A DNA stretch of 64,000 bases from CAZROT01 sp964601895 (GTDB taxonomy: Bacteria; Pseudomonadota; Gammaproteobacteria; Enterobacterales; Enterobacteriaceae), in NCBI GenBank assembly GCA_964601895.1, contig CAZROT010000010.1, positions 1 to 64,000 on the forward strand. Reading direction: 5' to 3'. This document shows positions 1 to 8,282 of the stretch, piece by piece. Below the pieces are notes generated by a model. It searched no databases and was not told the DNA's origin. It saw only the letters and a program-made list of their open reading frames with translations. Positions within the stretch are counted from its first letter, which is position 1. Each line of letters starts with the position of its first letter. A program made the position numbers and the translations under genes.

Positions 1-2
1 TG

Positions 3-689
3 ACGTCGCGCAATATCAATCTGAAGGAAGCGGAAAAACTGCTGATACCCCGCTACAACGCCAGCTCACTGGATGATGTCCTGGCGGCTATTGGTAACGG
101 TGATATTCGCCTGCAGCAGATGGTGAATTTTTTGCAGGGTAAACTTAACAAATCTGACAATGAGGCTGCTGCTTTGCAGAGCCTGGTGCAGCTAAGCCCG
201 AAAATTCAGCAGCCCGCGCGCGACTATAAGGATGAGCTTCATGCGGGAAGTATTGTCGTAGCAGGTGTGGGCAATCTGTTACACCATCTTGCGCGCTGCT
301 GCCAGCCACTGCCTGGTGATGAAATTGCAGGCTTTATCACGCATGGTCGTGGTATTTCCATCCATCAGATAAACTGTGAACAGTTTTCAGATCTGCAAGA
401 TAATCACCCTGAACGCATTGTTCAGGCTACCTGGGGCGAGAGTCATGGTGGGGGGTATGCGCAATGTGTCAGGGTGACGGCGCATGATCGCAGTGGATTA
501 TTACGTGATATCACCACTATTCTGGCCCATGAAAAAGTGCGTCTGATTGCCATGAATAGTCACAGTGATGACAAAAGCCAGCTGGCAACCATTGAGATGA
601 ATATCGACGTTCATAACCTTGCGCTGCTTGCACGTATTCTGGCGAAATTTAACCAATTGTCTGACGTGATTGATGCCCGACGTTGTTAA
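3..689 (+). CDS. relA: RelA, (p)ppGpp synthetase, C-terminal part (cut by window start)
   Basis: The reading frame is open from the first full codon at position 3 and ends with TAA at 687-689, so only the C-terminal ~228 residues are present. They match the regulatory half of the ribosome-associated ppGpp synthetase RelA. Visible are the conserved zinc-finger-like segment with the paired cysteines (ARCCQPLPGDEI, around 295-330) and the C-terminal ACT domain (VRVTAHDRSGLLRDI onward, 470-680). The catalytic synthetase domain lies outside the window. RelA makes the stringent-response alarmone on ribosomes carrying uncharged tRNA. A clear hairpin terminator follows. An internal ATG at 120 is not the real start because homology runs upstream of it. 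Confidence 0.95.
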   Translation, partial: TSRNINLKEAEKLLIPRYNASSLDDVLAAIGNGDIRLQQMVNFLQGKLNKSDNEAAALQSLVQLSPKIQQPARDYKDELHAGSIVVAGVGNLLHHLARCCQPLPGDEIAGFITHGRGISIHQINCEQFSDLQDNHPERIVQATWGESHGGGYAQCVRVTAHDRSGLLRDITTILAHEKVRLIAMNSHSDDKSQLATIEMNIDVHNLALLARILAKFNQLSDVIDARRC

Positions 690-751
690 CTATGCCACAA
701 TCCTAAAACCCGTAGCCAGCTATTGCCCATAACAACAGCAACCACGGTGAT

Positions 752-779
752 AACGGCCTGATAAGCAGGCCGCCTTTTT
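752..779 (+). terminator. Rho-independent terminator after relA
   Basis: A perfect 7-bp stem (CGGCCTG / CAGGCCG) with loop ATAAG is followed by CCTTTTT, 65 bases past the relA stop. It lies just before the 3' end of the convergent minus-strand gene and could also limit read-through from that side. Confidence 0.85.
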
Positions 780-794
780 CACTCAGGCACCTGT

Positions 795-3700
795 TTATGT
801 GGTCAGTAAGCCCGCAGGCAATGTCAGATTTTTTCCTGCGTCAGGCATCATGGGCACGGTAGACTGCGTGCTGGCGATATGTTTCGGCTTATCACTGGCT
901 ATCGCCTCTACCAGCAATGCGCCATTATGCCCAGCGTAATTTTCCGCTGAAATTTGGCTGGGATGCCATTGCTTCAGCAGTCGGTCATAGCCATCACTCC
1001 AGGCATAATCGCGCGATGGTAATACCTGAAACAGCAGATCATCCAGAAATGAAGCCGACAGCGTTGCACGCTCCGCTTCTGGTGTCTGCAGGTAGCGCAG
1101 CACTTTCTTTTGGTGCAGATCCCAGGTCAGGCTGGCATCATCACCCCAGCGTGTTTTTTTGCTTGTGAAGCCTTCAACCTGACTGCACAATGCCAGAATT
1201 GCCGATTTTTCCTGCTCTGTTACTACAGACACATCAGCATTGTTTAACGCCTGTCTGACTGACTTGCTGACGGTATCTTTTATCGAGTAAGCATGCATAA
1301 AGTTATCGCTATCATCAAGGAACTTACTTGATAAAGTCTGGCTTATTGCCCGCACGGCACTTTCACACAGTACTCGTTTTCCTGCATGAGGCAGATGCGT
1401 TAATTCCTGTAAATAGGCCTCCCAGCGGTATTGATGGTAGAGCATTTCCTCATCGTATCCGCCGGGGACAGGGATGGTAAGCTCACGCAGCAACGCATGG
1501 CGGTGTTTTGACTGCTCTTTCGTGTTGTCTGACTGATGGAGTGGCAGATTCTGCGTGATTCTGGACAGCTCTCTTACCACCGATTCTGCAGAATGCCAGT
1601 ATTCATGGTCTTGCATGCATTCCTTGTGCGCGTCTTCTGCCAGCGCCTGTATGGAGTTCAGTTGTTGCCGCTCATCCTGATTTAGTGAGGTATCTTCGGC
1701 CAGTTTCTTCAAGGTGGCATCCAGACGGTTTATCAGCGCTGAAAAAATCCAGTCTCCTTTCTGACGCAGATTGTTATCATCCCTGACCTGATTCCAGGCT
1801 GTTATATCTCCATCACTAGTAAAGAAGCCTGCTAACGCTTTTCTTAAGGGAGCCAGGATGTTTTTACTCATGATACGACGCTGCAGTATTTCAGCCAGTT
1901 GCCGCCACTCGGGATCCCATTTCTTGCGCTCACCATCCGGTAACCCATTCATCAGCACGGTTTCCCATTGTGCCAGCTGATTATATTTTTCTTTGTCAAT
2001 ATCAGCCGCCATCGTTTCTGCTGATGAAAATCCGGATGGCGGTGTGAGCATCAGGGAAATTTTGTCCACCAGTTCACGACTGGTAATCCGTATTTTCTCT
2101 TTGGTCAGCTCGCCTGTCTGCTGTAGCAGTTTGCGTACCTCACTGAGTGTCCACTTATTTTTTCGGATGCCATTATTCAGGCCAGCCTGCACATACTGTA
2201 AAAATTCATTTTTCAGCGTATTATCAATGAGCTCGCTGCCCTGACCGGCGCTGATATGCTGAATCAGCTTCTTTATCAGAATGACGGTGACAGGAAATAA
2301 ATGGCCGCGCACGCGCTGTGCAGTTTCTGTTTCGTCTGGCGCATAGGGTAATAACATGTCGGGCTCTGGTGCAGTGACTGGCATGACACGGCGTACAAAG
2401 GCGCTTACTGTCAGCCCAAGTGCTGTGCCAGCAAGGTCTTGTCTGGTAATAACAGGATTTTCTTGTTCAGGCGTTTTTTTTGTAATCGCAGAGGCTGCCT
2501 GTTCAGTTGCAGTAACTTGTTCAGAGGCAGGAAGCCACACAGTATCGTCCTGTTGCAGCAATGCCACCAGCGCGGGATAGTCCGCTACCGGTAGCACCTG
2601 CCCCAGCAGGTATGCTAAAGGAGAAGTGGCCATAGCAGGTCGCTGTGCATAAGGTGTCGCAATCACTTGCCCTATCAGGTGTTCGAGGGCTGTAATATCC
2701 ATTGCTTCAGGAAGTGTGCTAACACAATGTATCAGGTCGAGCAGTGCTTCTGTCTGCTCTGGTGTTAACCCGTTTTTCTGTGTGAACTGTGTTGATTGCT
2801 CATTATCTTCCTCATTAAACCAGGAATGGATAATGTTGATGACATGCACTATCTCATCTTCCTGCTGAGAGTAAATATACTGCGATTGATGCGCGTTGAC
2901 CCAGTCTGATAAAAAGCGCATGCCTAAACGTCCCGCTGTCTCTGCTGTCAGATGATAATCACGACGCCTCCACAGCATCCAGTGCGCCAGCGGATGGTGG
3001 TTGTGCCATACCAGCTGCAGTTCGGCATGTGAGGGTAATAACGCTTTTAGCAGCGCATGTCTCTGTGTCAGTGCGGGATCAGGATTCAGTGGCTCTCCTG
3101 CCATCACCTGCACGGATTTCCACAGCAAATGCTCTGCAGAATGGGTTACATGACGATACCAGTCAGATTCGCTCTCTGCTGCGTTAATCAGCACCCTGAG
3201 TGCCCGAATTTGCTGTTTTTCATCTGCGCTCAGTTCCTCGAGTGCACTGTCAGGTAATGCTGTTTTTAAGGCAGCGCATAGTGCCTGAAACACCACATCT
3301 TCTTGCGCCATTGGGTCTGTCTGTGGTGGATAGCCCCAGAAAAGCTGTAACGTCGTGGCTACTCTTTTCATCAGGCTGTTACTGAGAACGGGGCGTTCCA
3401 GAGTGCGTATCAGGGCAGTCCAGTCGTCGTGCTGATTTTTGTCTGGTACAGGCAGCAGTTGTGCTAATACTTCAGCAAACGGGCCGGAACAGGATGGCTC
3501 ATTCTTCACCAGGTCCTGGCGTTTCCCAGTATCCGCATTTAACAGTGCTGATGCCATTGATGCCATTTCTCTGAAGGAATAGCGTACTTGTGAATGTAAC
3601 GTGGCTGCAAGTATCTGGTCTAGCTGTTCCCGTTGTGAGGTGTCTGGCTGGTATGTATGCCCGGCGTTGTTCAGTAATACCTTGAATCGATGGCACCATG

Positions 3701-3869
3701 TTTTTACCTCGACAGGCTGTTCTCCTTTGCCTGCCGCTATTTCCTGGATTGTCGTAAGTAGCATGTCCTGTAATGCGGGCCACAGAGCCATCCAGTCCGA
3801 TGGTTTGCGCTGGGATAAACTTACTGCGGGTGCCGTTGGTACCTTATTTTCCTGGTTATCTGCTTTCAT
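795..3869 (-). CDS. Large orphan protein, 1024 aa, putative effector
   Basis: A single intact 1024-codon frame starting at ATG 3869. I recognise no known domain. The protein is mostly helical by composition, rich in Leu, Gln and Glu, with no signal peptide and no convincing membrane segment. A short motif of the form LLxQVLPxxDY appears three times (about residues 134, 425 and 965: VLAQLLPVPD, LLGQVLPVAD, LLFQVLPSRD), which suggests internal duplication of a helical module. It is convergent with relA and preceded by an AT-rich leader. Its size, lack of metabolic homology and position beside a metalloprotease gene and toxin-antitoxin debris suggest an accessory, possibly secreted, protein. This is inference; function is unknown. 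Confidence 0.75.
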   Translation of the reverse strand: MKADNQENKVPTAPAVSLSQRKPSDWMALWPALQDMLLTTIQEIAAGKGEQPVEVKTWCHRFKVLLNNAGHTYQPDTSQREQLDQILAATLHSQVRYSFREMASMASALLNADTGKRQDLVKNEPSCSGPFAEVLAQLLPVPDKNQHDDWTALIRTLERPVLSNSLMKRVATTLQLFWGYPPQTDPMAQEDVVFQALCAALKTALPDSALEELSADEKQQIRALRVLINAAESESDWYRHVTHSAEHLLWKSVQVMAGEPLNPDPALTQRHALLKALLPSHAELQLVWHNHHPLAHWMLWRRRDYHLTAETAGRLGMRFLSDWVNAHQSQYIYSQQEDEIVHVINIIHSWFNEEDNEQSTQFTQKNGLTPEQTEALLDLIHCVSTLPEAMDITALEHLIGQVIATPYAQRPAMATSPLAYLLGQVLPVADYPALVALLQQDDTVWLPASEQVTATEQAASAITKKTPEQENPVITRQDLAGTALGLTVSAFVRRVMPVTAPEPDMLLPYAPDETETAQRVRGHLFPVTVILIKKLIQHISAGQGSELIDNTLKNEFLQYVQAGLNNGIRKNKWTLSEVRKLLQQTGELTKEKIRITSRELVDKISLMLTPPSGFSSAETMAADIDKEKYNQLAQWETVLMNGLPDGERKKWDPEWRQLAEILQRRIMSKNILAPLRKALAGFFTSDGDITAWNQVRDDNNLRQKGDWIFSALINRLDATLKKLAEDTSLNQDERQQLNSIQALAEDAHKECMQDHEYWHSAESVVRELSRITQNLPLHQSDNTKEQSKHRHALLRELTIPVPGGYDEEMLYHQYRWEAYLQELTHLPHAGKRVLCESAVRAISQTLSSKFLDDSDNFMHAYSIKDTVSKSVRQALNNADVSVVTEQEKSAILALCSQVEGFTSKKTRWGDDASLTWDLHQKKVLRYLQTPEAERATLSASFLDDLLFQVLPSRDYAWSDGYDRLLKQWHPSQISAENYAGHNGALLVEAIASDKPKHIASTQSTVPMMPDAGKNLTLPAGLLTT

Positions 3870-4053
3870 AATATTCCCTTACAGTATCTTAATCAGTGAT
3901 AAAAATGTATGACGATATTCTGTTATCAGTCTGTTATATATGAAAATTATAAACAATAAAAATATAATTATAGTAACAGTAAAATTTCTATAATATTTCT
4001 GTAGTCAAAAGACAGAAGTGTTGAAAATCTGGTTTTTTTATATTCAGTAATGC

Positions 4054-4176
4054 TGGCAGTCTGCCGAAATCCTCTATCTTTCCAGTGTTACGCTTGCTGA
4101 ACTGTGGTTCGCTGTCGGATGGCAGGCCTGCGCTGGAAGTGTGTCCTTACCAGAGTCCTGTTGGCAAACCGCTTGA
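4054..4176 (+). pseudogene. Possible FitB-type PIN toxin fragment
   Basis: The plus frame through 4054-4176 reads WQSAEILYLSSVTLAELWF and then diverges to a TGA. The segment LYLSSVTLAEL resembles the conserved internal helix of FitB/VapC PIN-domain toxins. No start and no C-terminal half are visible, so at most this is a short relic. It lies just upstream of a clearer vapC fragment. Confidence 0.35.
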
Positions 4177-4239
4177 TATACTGCATAGCTCTGTCGTGCG
4201 TTACCATAATCCCATATCTCCTGTATCGGGGGCCGCGCG

Positions 4240-4398
4240 GTGATTGTTCTCGACACGCATGTGTTTATCTGATGGGCAACAGGGGATTCGATGCTGAGTG
4301 CAGCGGCAAAGGCAGCCATTGAACAGGGACAGACTAGCGGTGAGATAATTGTATCCAATATATCGGCCTGTGAAATTGCCATGAACGCATTACTGTGA
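4240..4398 (+). pseudogene. vapC toxin remnant, N-terminal half (nonsense codon, truncated)
   Basis: From GTG 4240 the frame reads VIVLDTHVFI, then an in-frame TGA where family members have Trp, then WATGDSMLSAAAKAAIEQ, and later EIIVSNISACEIAM before homology stops near 4385. This is the N-terminal half of a PIN-domain ribonuclease toxin (VapC, LDTHVFIWW type) with the first catalytic Asp present. The matching C-terminal half of the same kind of VapC appears at about 7770-8009. Together the two pieces give about 130 residues, the normal VapC length. The simplest reading is one vapC split by an insertion of about 3.4 kb. Confidence 0.8.
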
Positions 4399-4669
4399 AT
4401 TGATAGCAGCATTAAAATTACGTAAAATACACAAAAAAGGACATCGTCTATCGAATGTATTAAGCAAGGCAGCTAAAAATGTATTCCAGTCACTCAACAG
4501 TTAACCATTACCTGTCTTTCTTTATTAAAGCTGGATCAATATCGGCTGTTACCTGAATTTTCAGCAACATGTTTTTAATCTGAGCACAGCAATGACTGCT
4601 GGCAAGGTGACTTGTTGCACCCAATTTTTTCTTCTTGTTTATAACTAACCCTGAGAGCAAATAATTATT

Positions 4670-7126
4670 ATGACGACAACAGCAGATCTTCCTTCTGCCA
4701 GCAATCTGCCCGCAGTTGCACCTGACGAGGACACAGATACAAAAACAAAGAACGATAATGCGATACTGAATTTTATAGACTGGGTTAATGACAATAAACA
4801 GTCAGTTTTTTTTGATAAAAAGATGTGGCCCTTATTCTTTGAGCGAATGAAATCAGCGCTGCTGACAACCTGTCCTGAAAAAAAACAGGAAATTGAAGAT
4901 CTTATTAGCAGTATGTTACAGAATCTGGCCACAGATATAAAAACCTGGTCACCCGGTCAGCTGGTGGAGGATATTATTACGGTACTGGTCGGCGACAGTA
5001 AGCATTTTTATCAGGAGCGTATCCAGCAGCACTGGAACAGTATAAAAGGAACGGCACCCATAGCGGCAGTAATTGGTGCCTTTGTACAGGAAAATCAGAG
5101 TGGAAATCACCGTTATTCCAGAAATAATTTGTTGAGTGGTATCAGGTACAGCTTTTCTGGCACCGGGTCTGATGCGGGAAAAAACCTGCTAATAAGAGAA
5201 TTGATGTCAAGATTAGGCTTTAGTTATGTGGTTTCGACGGAAAAGCCGCATTTCCTCATTGATATCGCTTTCCCTGCACCGGATGGTGAAGCCGCGTTAT
5301 CAACATCTGACCAGAACGGAGTACCTGTCCTGTTGTTGCCAGCCGGCACGCCGGCGTCAACGAAACATGACAAAGCCTGGTTGCTGGGTGTACTGCGTGC
5401 CATAAATCAATTTCTGGGAATACCTGAATTACACGATAAAGATCCGGCCAATCATGCAGGCGGTATGGCGTCGTCTGACAGGGGTCATGAGGGTACGTTT
5501 ACTCTTCCCGAATTCCAAGGGTTACTGGACGGTAGCTTTGTATTGCCAGTTCATGAAAGTGACCAATATATTGCCTGGAGACTCATCCCTGGCAAAGAGC
5601 TCAACGCTATCAAAAGCCGTCTTTTTAGTCTTGCGACAGAGCAGGGTCTTTTGGTCGACGCTGAAGCTGAATTCACGGAGAGAATGAAGGAAATCAACGA
5701 CAATATAAACGCAATGTTGACAGGAGAAGACGCAGCTGATCTTACTCTGGAAACGAAGCGTCGTATTGCCAAGGATGCCAGAAGTAAAGCAGAAGAGCTT
5801 GCAGGTGACTATAAAAAAATCACATGGGAAATCATTGAACCGTTAATCACGCAGGGCATTATCGCAGAAAACGGGCAGGCATCCGGAGACAGTGGAGCGC
5901 AGGAAAAAGGGAGATTGTTTGCATTGATTAAAGCGGCTGTTGCTGCTGATGAGGTACATGGGCGTGAAAGTATCGATCAACTTATTGCTTATCCACGTAC
6001 TCTTTACGGAGAAATCAGCCACATAATAGCGACAATCATGGCTCATCCCAGAGGCGGTTTCTTTGGAACTTCAGATACCTGGCCTGGCCGTGCGCAGGCG
6101 GATGGTCTCATCAGAGTTTATACCTATCGTTTTAATAATACTCCATGTACTGAGGGATTCGCTCGGTCTGAAGCAGGGGATAATTTCGCGTATATACGCG
6201 AAATTATTGCGATGACAGGTGAGCAAAAGAAACTCATAAGATCGGTCCTTGCTGAACTTGAGGGATTTGCAGCGATTCGTTTTCGTGAAATTGAGGAAGC
6301 TGGCGAAGATGCTGATTTTGACTTCGCCGTCTATAAAAATGACGATAATAAAGATACGGGAGGTATGCTGGCTTTTGCGGTTGGCGATCTGCCTTACAGA
6401 AGAGTCAGGTTTAGCGAGCAAACGTTCGGTGGGAGTGATGCCTCCGCACTGACTATCATCCGGCATGAACTGGGCCATGCATTGGGATTAAAGCATATTC
6501 ACAGTCTGACTGACGATATACCATCAATAATGACCCCCGCAGTCGAGCTCGGGAACAATAGCAATGGTTTTGTTGAATTTCAACCGACTGACAAGCTGAC
6601 AATCCAGTTGATACATGGGAAAAATCCTGATTCTGGCACGCCACAGCGGTATTTTCGTGAAGCGCTAAAAGTCTGGCTGGCTCCCGGTTCCTGGGCGGCA
6701 CAGATCAAGCTCAATGCACAAAACAGGCTGGAAGAAGACTATGTTGTCACGGGTTTTATGCAGGTTAAATCCGTACTTCGCCTTTTCGCTGCTTCTGACA
6801 GCAAATCCGGTTTTCATCGTAACATAAAGATAGATGAGCAGGATGCCGGCACATGGAGAATACGTTTTACAGAGGATGCAGAGTCGTCGAAAACAGTGCT
6901 GATAAAGGGGATGGAGCCTCTGGCGTTTGCTGACCTTCAGATAGAGATTTTGTATACTGACGGAACGAGTGCTCAGCTGCAGTCGGACAACAGTGCCGGA
7001 TTGAAATGGGTGCAATATGCCCTTCAGGATGACAGTTGGGTTGCAATAGCTGATATCCGCTCCCCTGATTCAGGGCCAGCTGTTAGCTCACACAATGAGC
7101 TGTATGAAAACAGCAGCATTATTTAA
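4670..7126 (+). CDS. Zinc metalloprotease (metzincin-like), 818 aa, putative secreted effector
   Basis: An intact 818-residue frame starting at ATG 4670. Around residue 599 it has the metzincin zinc motif HELGHALGLKH, followed about 15 residues later by SIMTP, a plausible Met-turn. The three His bind zinc and the Glu is the catalytic base. Upstream of it lie about 600 residues without a recognisable domain; the ~200 residues after the protease motif could be a beta-rich appendix. There is no N-terminal signal peptide. Neighbours are a vapBC pair whose antitoxin start overlaps the 3' end of this gene, and the whole unit lies between the halves of another vapC. A toxin or effector protease acting on host protein is plausible. 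The substrate is unknown. Confidence 0.8.
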   Translation: MTTTADLPSASNLPAVAPDEDTDTKTKNDNAILNFIDWVNDNKQSVFFDKKMWPLFFERMKSALLTTCPEKKQEIEDLISSMLQNLATDIKTWSPGQLVEDIITVLVGDSKHFYQERIQQHWNSIKGTAPIAAVIGAFVQENQSGNHRYSRNNLLSGIRYSFSGTGSDAGKNLLIRELMSRLGFSYVVSTEKPHFLIDIAFPAPDGEAALSTSDQNGVPVLLLPAGTPASTKHDKAWLLGVLRAINQFLGIPELHDKDPANHAGGMASSDRGHEGTFTLPEFQGLLDGSFVLPVHESDQYIAWRLIPGKELNAIKSRLFSLATEQGLLVDAEAEFTERMKEINDNINAMLTGEDAADLTLETKRRIAKDARSKAEELAGDYKKITWEIIEPLITQGIIAENGQASGDSGAQEKGRLFALIKAAVAADEVHGRESIDQLIAYPRTLYGEISHIIATIMAHPRGGFFGTSDTWPGRAQADGLIRVYTYRFNNTPCTEGFARSEAGDNFAYIREIIAMTGEQKKLIRSVLAELEGFAAIRFREIEEAGEDADFDFAVYKNDDNKDTGGMLAFAVGDLPYRRVRFSEQTFGGSDASALTIIRHELGHALGLKHIHSLTDDIPSIMTPAVELGNNSNGFVEFQPTDKLTIQLIHGKNPDSGTPQRYFREALKVWLAPGSWAAQIKLNAQNRLEEDYVVTGFMQVKSVLRLFAASDSKSGFHRNIKIDEQDAGTWRIRFTEDAESSKTVLIKGMEPLAFADLQIEILYTDGTSAQLQSDNSAGLKWVQYALQDDSWVAIADIRSPDSGPAVSSHNELYENSSII

Positions 7127-7331
7127 GAACGGCAAAAATCAGGCAGTTCGCCTGCCTGAGGACTTTGAATTTGCAGGTGTCTCTGAAGTGGAAATCACCC
7201 GGGAAGGAGATATGGTTATTTTGAGGCCTGCCAGAAAAGCATGGCTCAGTTTTGCTGAAGCTGAAAAGGCAGATCCCGACTTCCTGGTTGAGCGGCCTGA
7301 TATCATTGAAGAAGGTCGAATTCTTCTGTGA
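7104..7331 (+). CDS. vapB: VapB antitoxin (AbrB/MazE-like fold)
   Basis: A 75-residue protein starting at ATG 7104 (MKTAALFKNGKNQAVRLP), the typical N-terminal DNA-binding swapped-hairpin segment of VapB antitoxins; an in-frame ATG at 7095 would add three residues. The C-terminal tail (ADPDFLVERPDIIEEGRILL) is the toxin-wrapping part. The start overlaps the end of the metalloprotease gene by 23 bases and the stop overlaps the GTG start of the vapC pseudogene (GTGA), the usual translational coupling of vapBC. VapB normally neutralises VapC and represses its own promoter. As the partner toxin is frameshifted, the antitoxin may now be an orphan. Confidence 0.85.
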   Translation: MKTAALFKNGKNQAVRLPEDFEFAGVSEVEITREGDMVILRPARKAWLSFAEAEKADPDFLVERPDIIEEGRILL

Positions 7332-7761
7332 AAAAAACCTGGATGCTTGATACCAGCATCTGTTCTTTCATTATGCGTGAGCGTCCGGAGACGTTGTTGA
7401 AGGTACTACACAGCGACGTGTGGAAAATAAAGACCGCCTGGCTATTTCTGCTATTACCTATGCAGAACTCAGGTTTGGTGCCACAGGCAAGAAGCCCTCG
7501 CAAAGGCATTCGGTCATTGTCGACCGGTTTATGGATTGTATCCACGGTGTATTGCCATGGGATAAAGATGCAGTAGACACTACAACAGTTATTAAGCAGC
7601 ATCTTGCTACCCATGGAACACCAATTGTTCCCAATGATGCAGCGATTGCTGGTCATGCAGTATCTGTAGATTGCGTACTGGTGACGAACAACACCAGGGA
7701 ATTTCACCGGGTGCCAAATCTCCATGTGGAAGACTGGACTATAGAAGGTTATCACAATTAG
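7328..7761 (+). pseudogene. vapC: vapC toxin with a 2-base frameshift
   Basis: Starting at GTG 7328, the first frame reads KKTWMLDTSICSFIMRERPE, the typical VapC PIN N-terminus with the first catalytic Asp, up to about 7416. Homology then continues in another frame as ENKDRLAISAITYAELRFGA down to the C-terminal VEDWTIEGYHN and TAG at 7759-7761. The break sits in GACGTGTGGAAA near 7415-7420, where removing a duplicated TG restores one frame of about 143 codons. So this tRNA- or rRNA-cutting toxin is inactivated by a 2-base insertion. It is paired with the intact vapB just upstream. Confidence 0.85.
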
Positions 7762-7769
7762 TCCAGCGT

Positions 7770-8009
7770 GAAAGACTGCTCTGTCGATGGATGTAGCCAT
7801 ATGGCTGGCGACAGTTGTACACATCGATGCTGTGCGCTTTGTGCCAGTAGATACAGAGGTAGCGACAAAATCGCCAGGACTTCCTGGTGAATTCCATAAC
7901 GATCAGGCAGATAGTATGATTGTAGCGACAGCACGTAAGCTGGCGGTGCCATTGGTGATAAAGGACGAGAAAGATACTGAGTTATGCTCATGTAAGAACA
8001 ATCTGGTAA
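7770..8009 (+). pseudogene. vapC toxin remnant, C-terminal half (frameshifted)
   Basis: The plus frame from about 7781 reads LSMDVAIWLATVVHIDAVRF, then LPGEFHNDQADSMIVATARK and VPLVIKDEK, the C-terminal half of a PIN-domain VapC including the acidic residues of the second half of the active site. After DEK one extra G shifts the frame; skipping it gives ILSYAHVRTIW and TAA at 8007-8009, the expected VapC end. Another small break lies near 7780. The piece complements the N-terminal fragment at 4240-4398 with little overlap or gap, so both probably came from one gene. Confidence 0.8.
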
Positions 8010-8021
8010 AAATACGCTAAC

Positions 8022-8273
8022 TATACCCTTCGTCTTTCAAACTGCAGTTGTGTTGGCTGCGAACACTCACCCCAATCACATAGTGAATCTATGCTCATGA
8101 GGATTCGCGTTCTTGCCGCCTTGCTGCAGCTCGAAATACTTTGGGTAATATACCTTTCGCCTTCCAGGCTGCAGCCGCGCTGGCTGCAAACGATCACACC
8201 AGGCAGATAATTTGCCTGCGATCATGGGGATGCCTGTTGCTGGCCTTGCTGCACCCTGAAATATTTTGGGTAA
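8022..8273 (+). repeat. Two diverged tandem copies of a ~125-bp dispersed repeat
   Basis: Copy 1 (about 8022-8148) and copy 2 (about 8149-8273) share the same order of blocks: CTATACCCTTC / TATACCTTTCG at the left, CTGCAG..TGGCTGC, then a GCTCATGAGGAT / GATCATGGGGAT block, CTTGC, CTGCA, and a right end GAAATA(C/T)TTTGGGTAA. The organisation resembles intergenic repeats seen between genes in Yersinia, Serratia and related genera (recalled, not searched). No coding potential is evident. They fill the space between the vapC remnant and fbaA. Confidence 0.6.
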
Positions 8274-8282
8274 GCAGACTAT

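Noticed and set aside
4074..4412. Minus-strand 112-residue frame over the vapC relic
   Set aside because: It is antisense to a recognisable PIN-domain fragment and has no ribosome site or family match.
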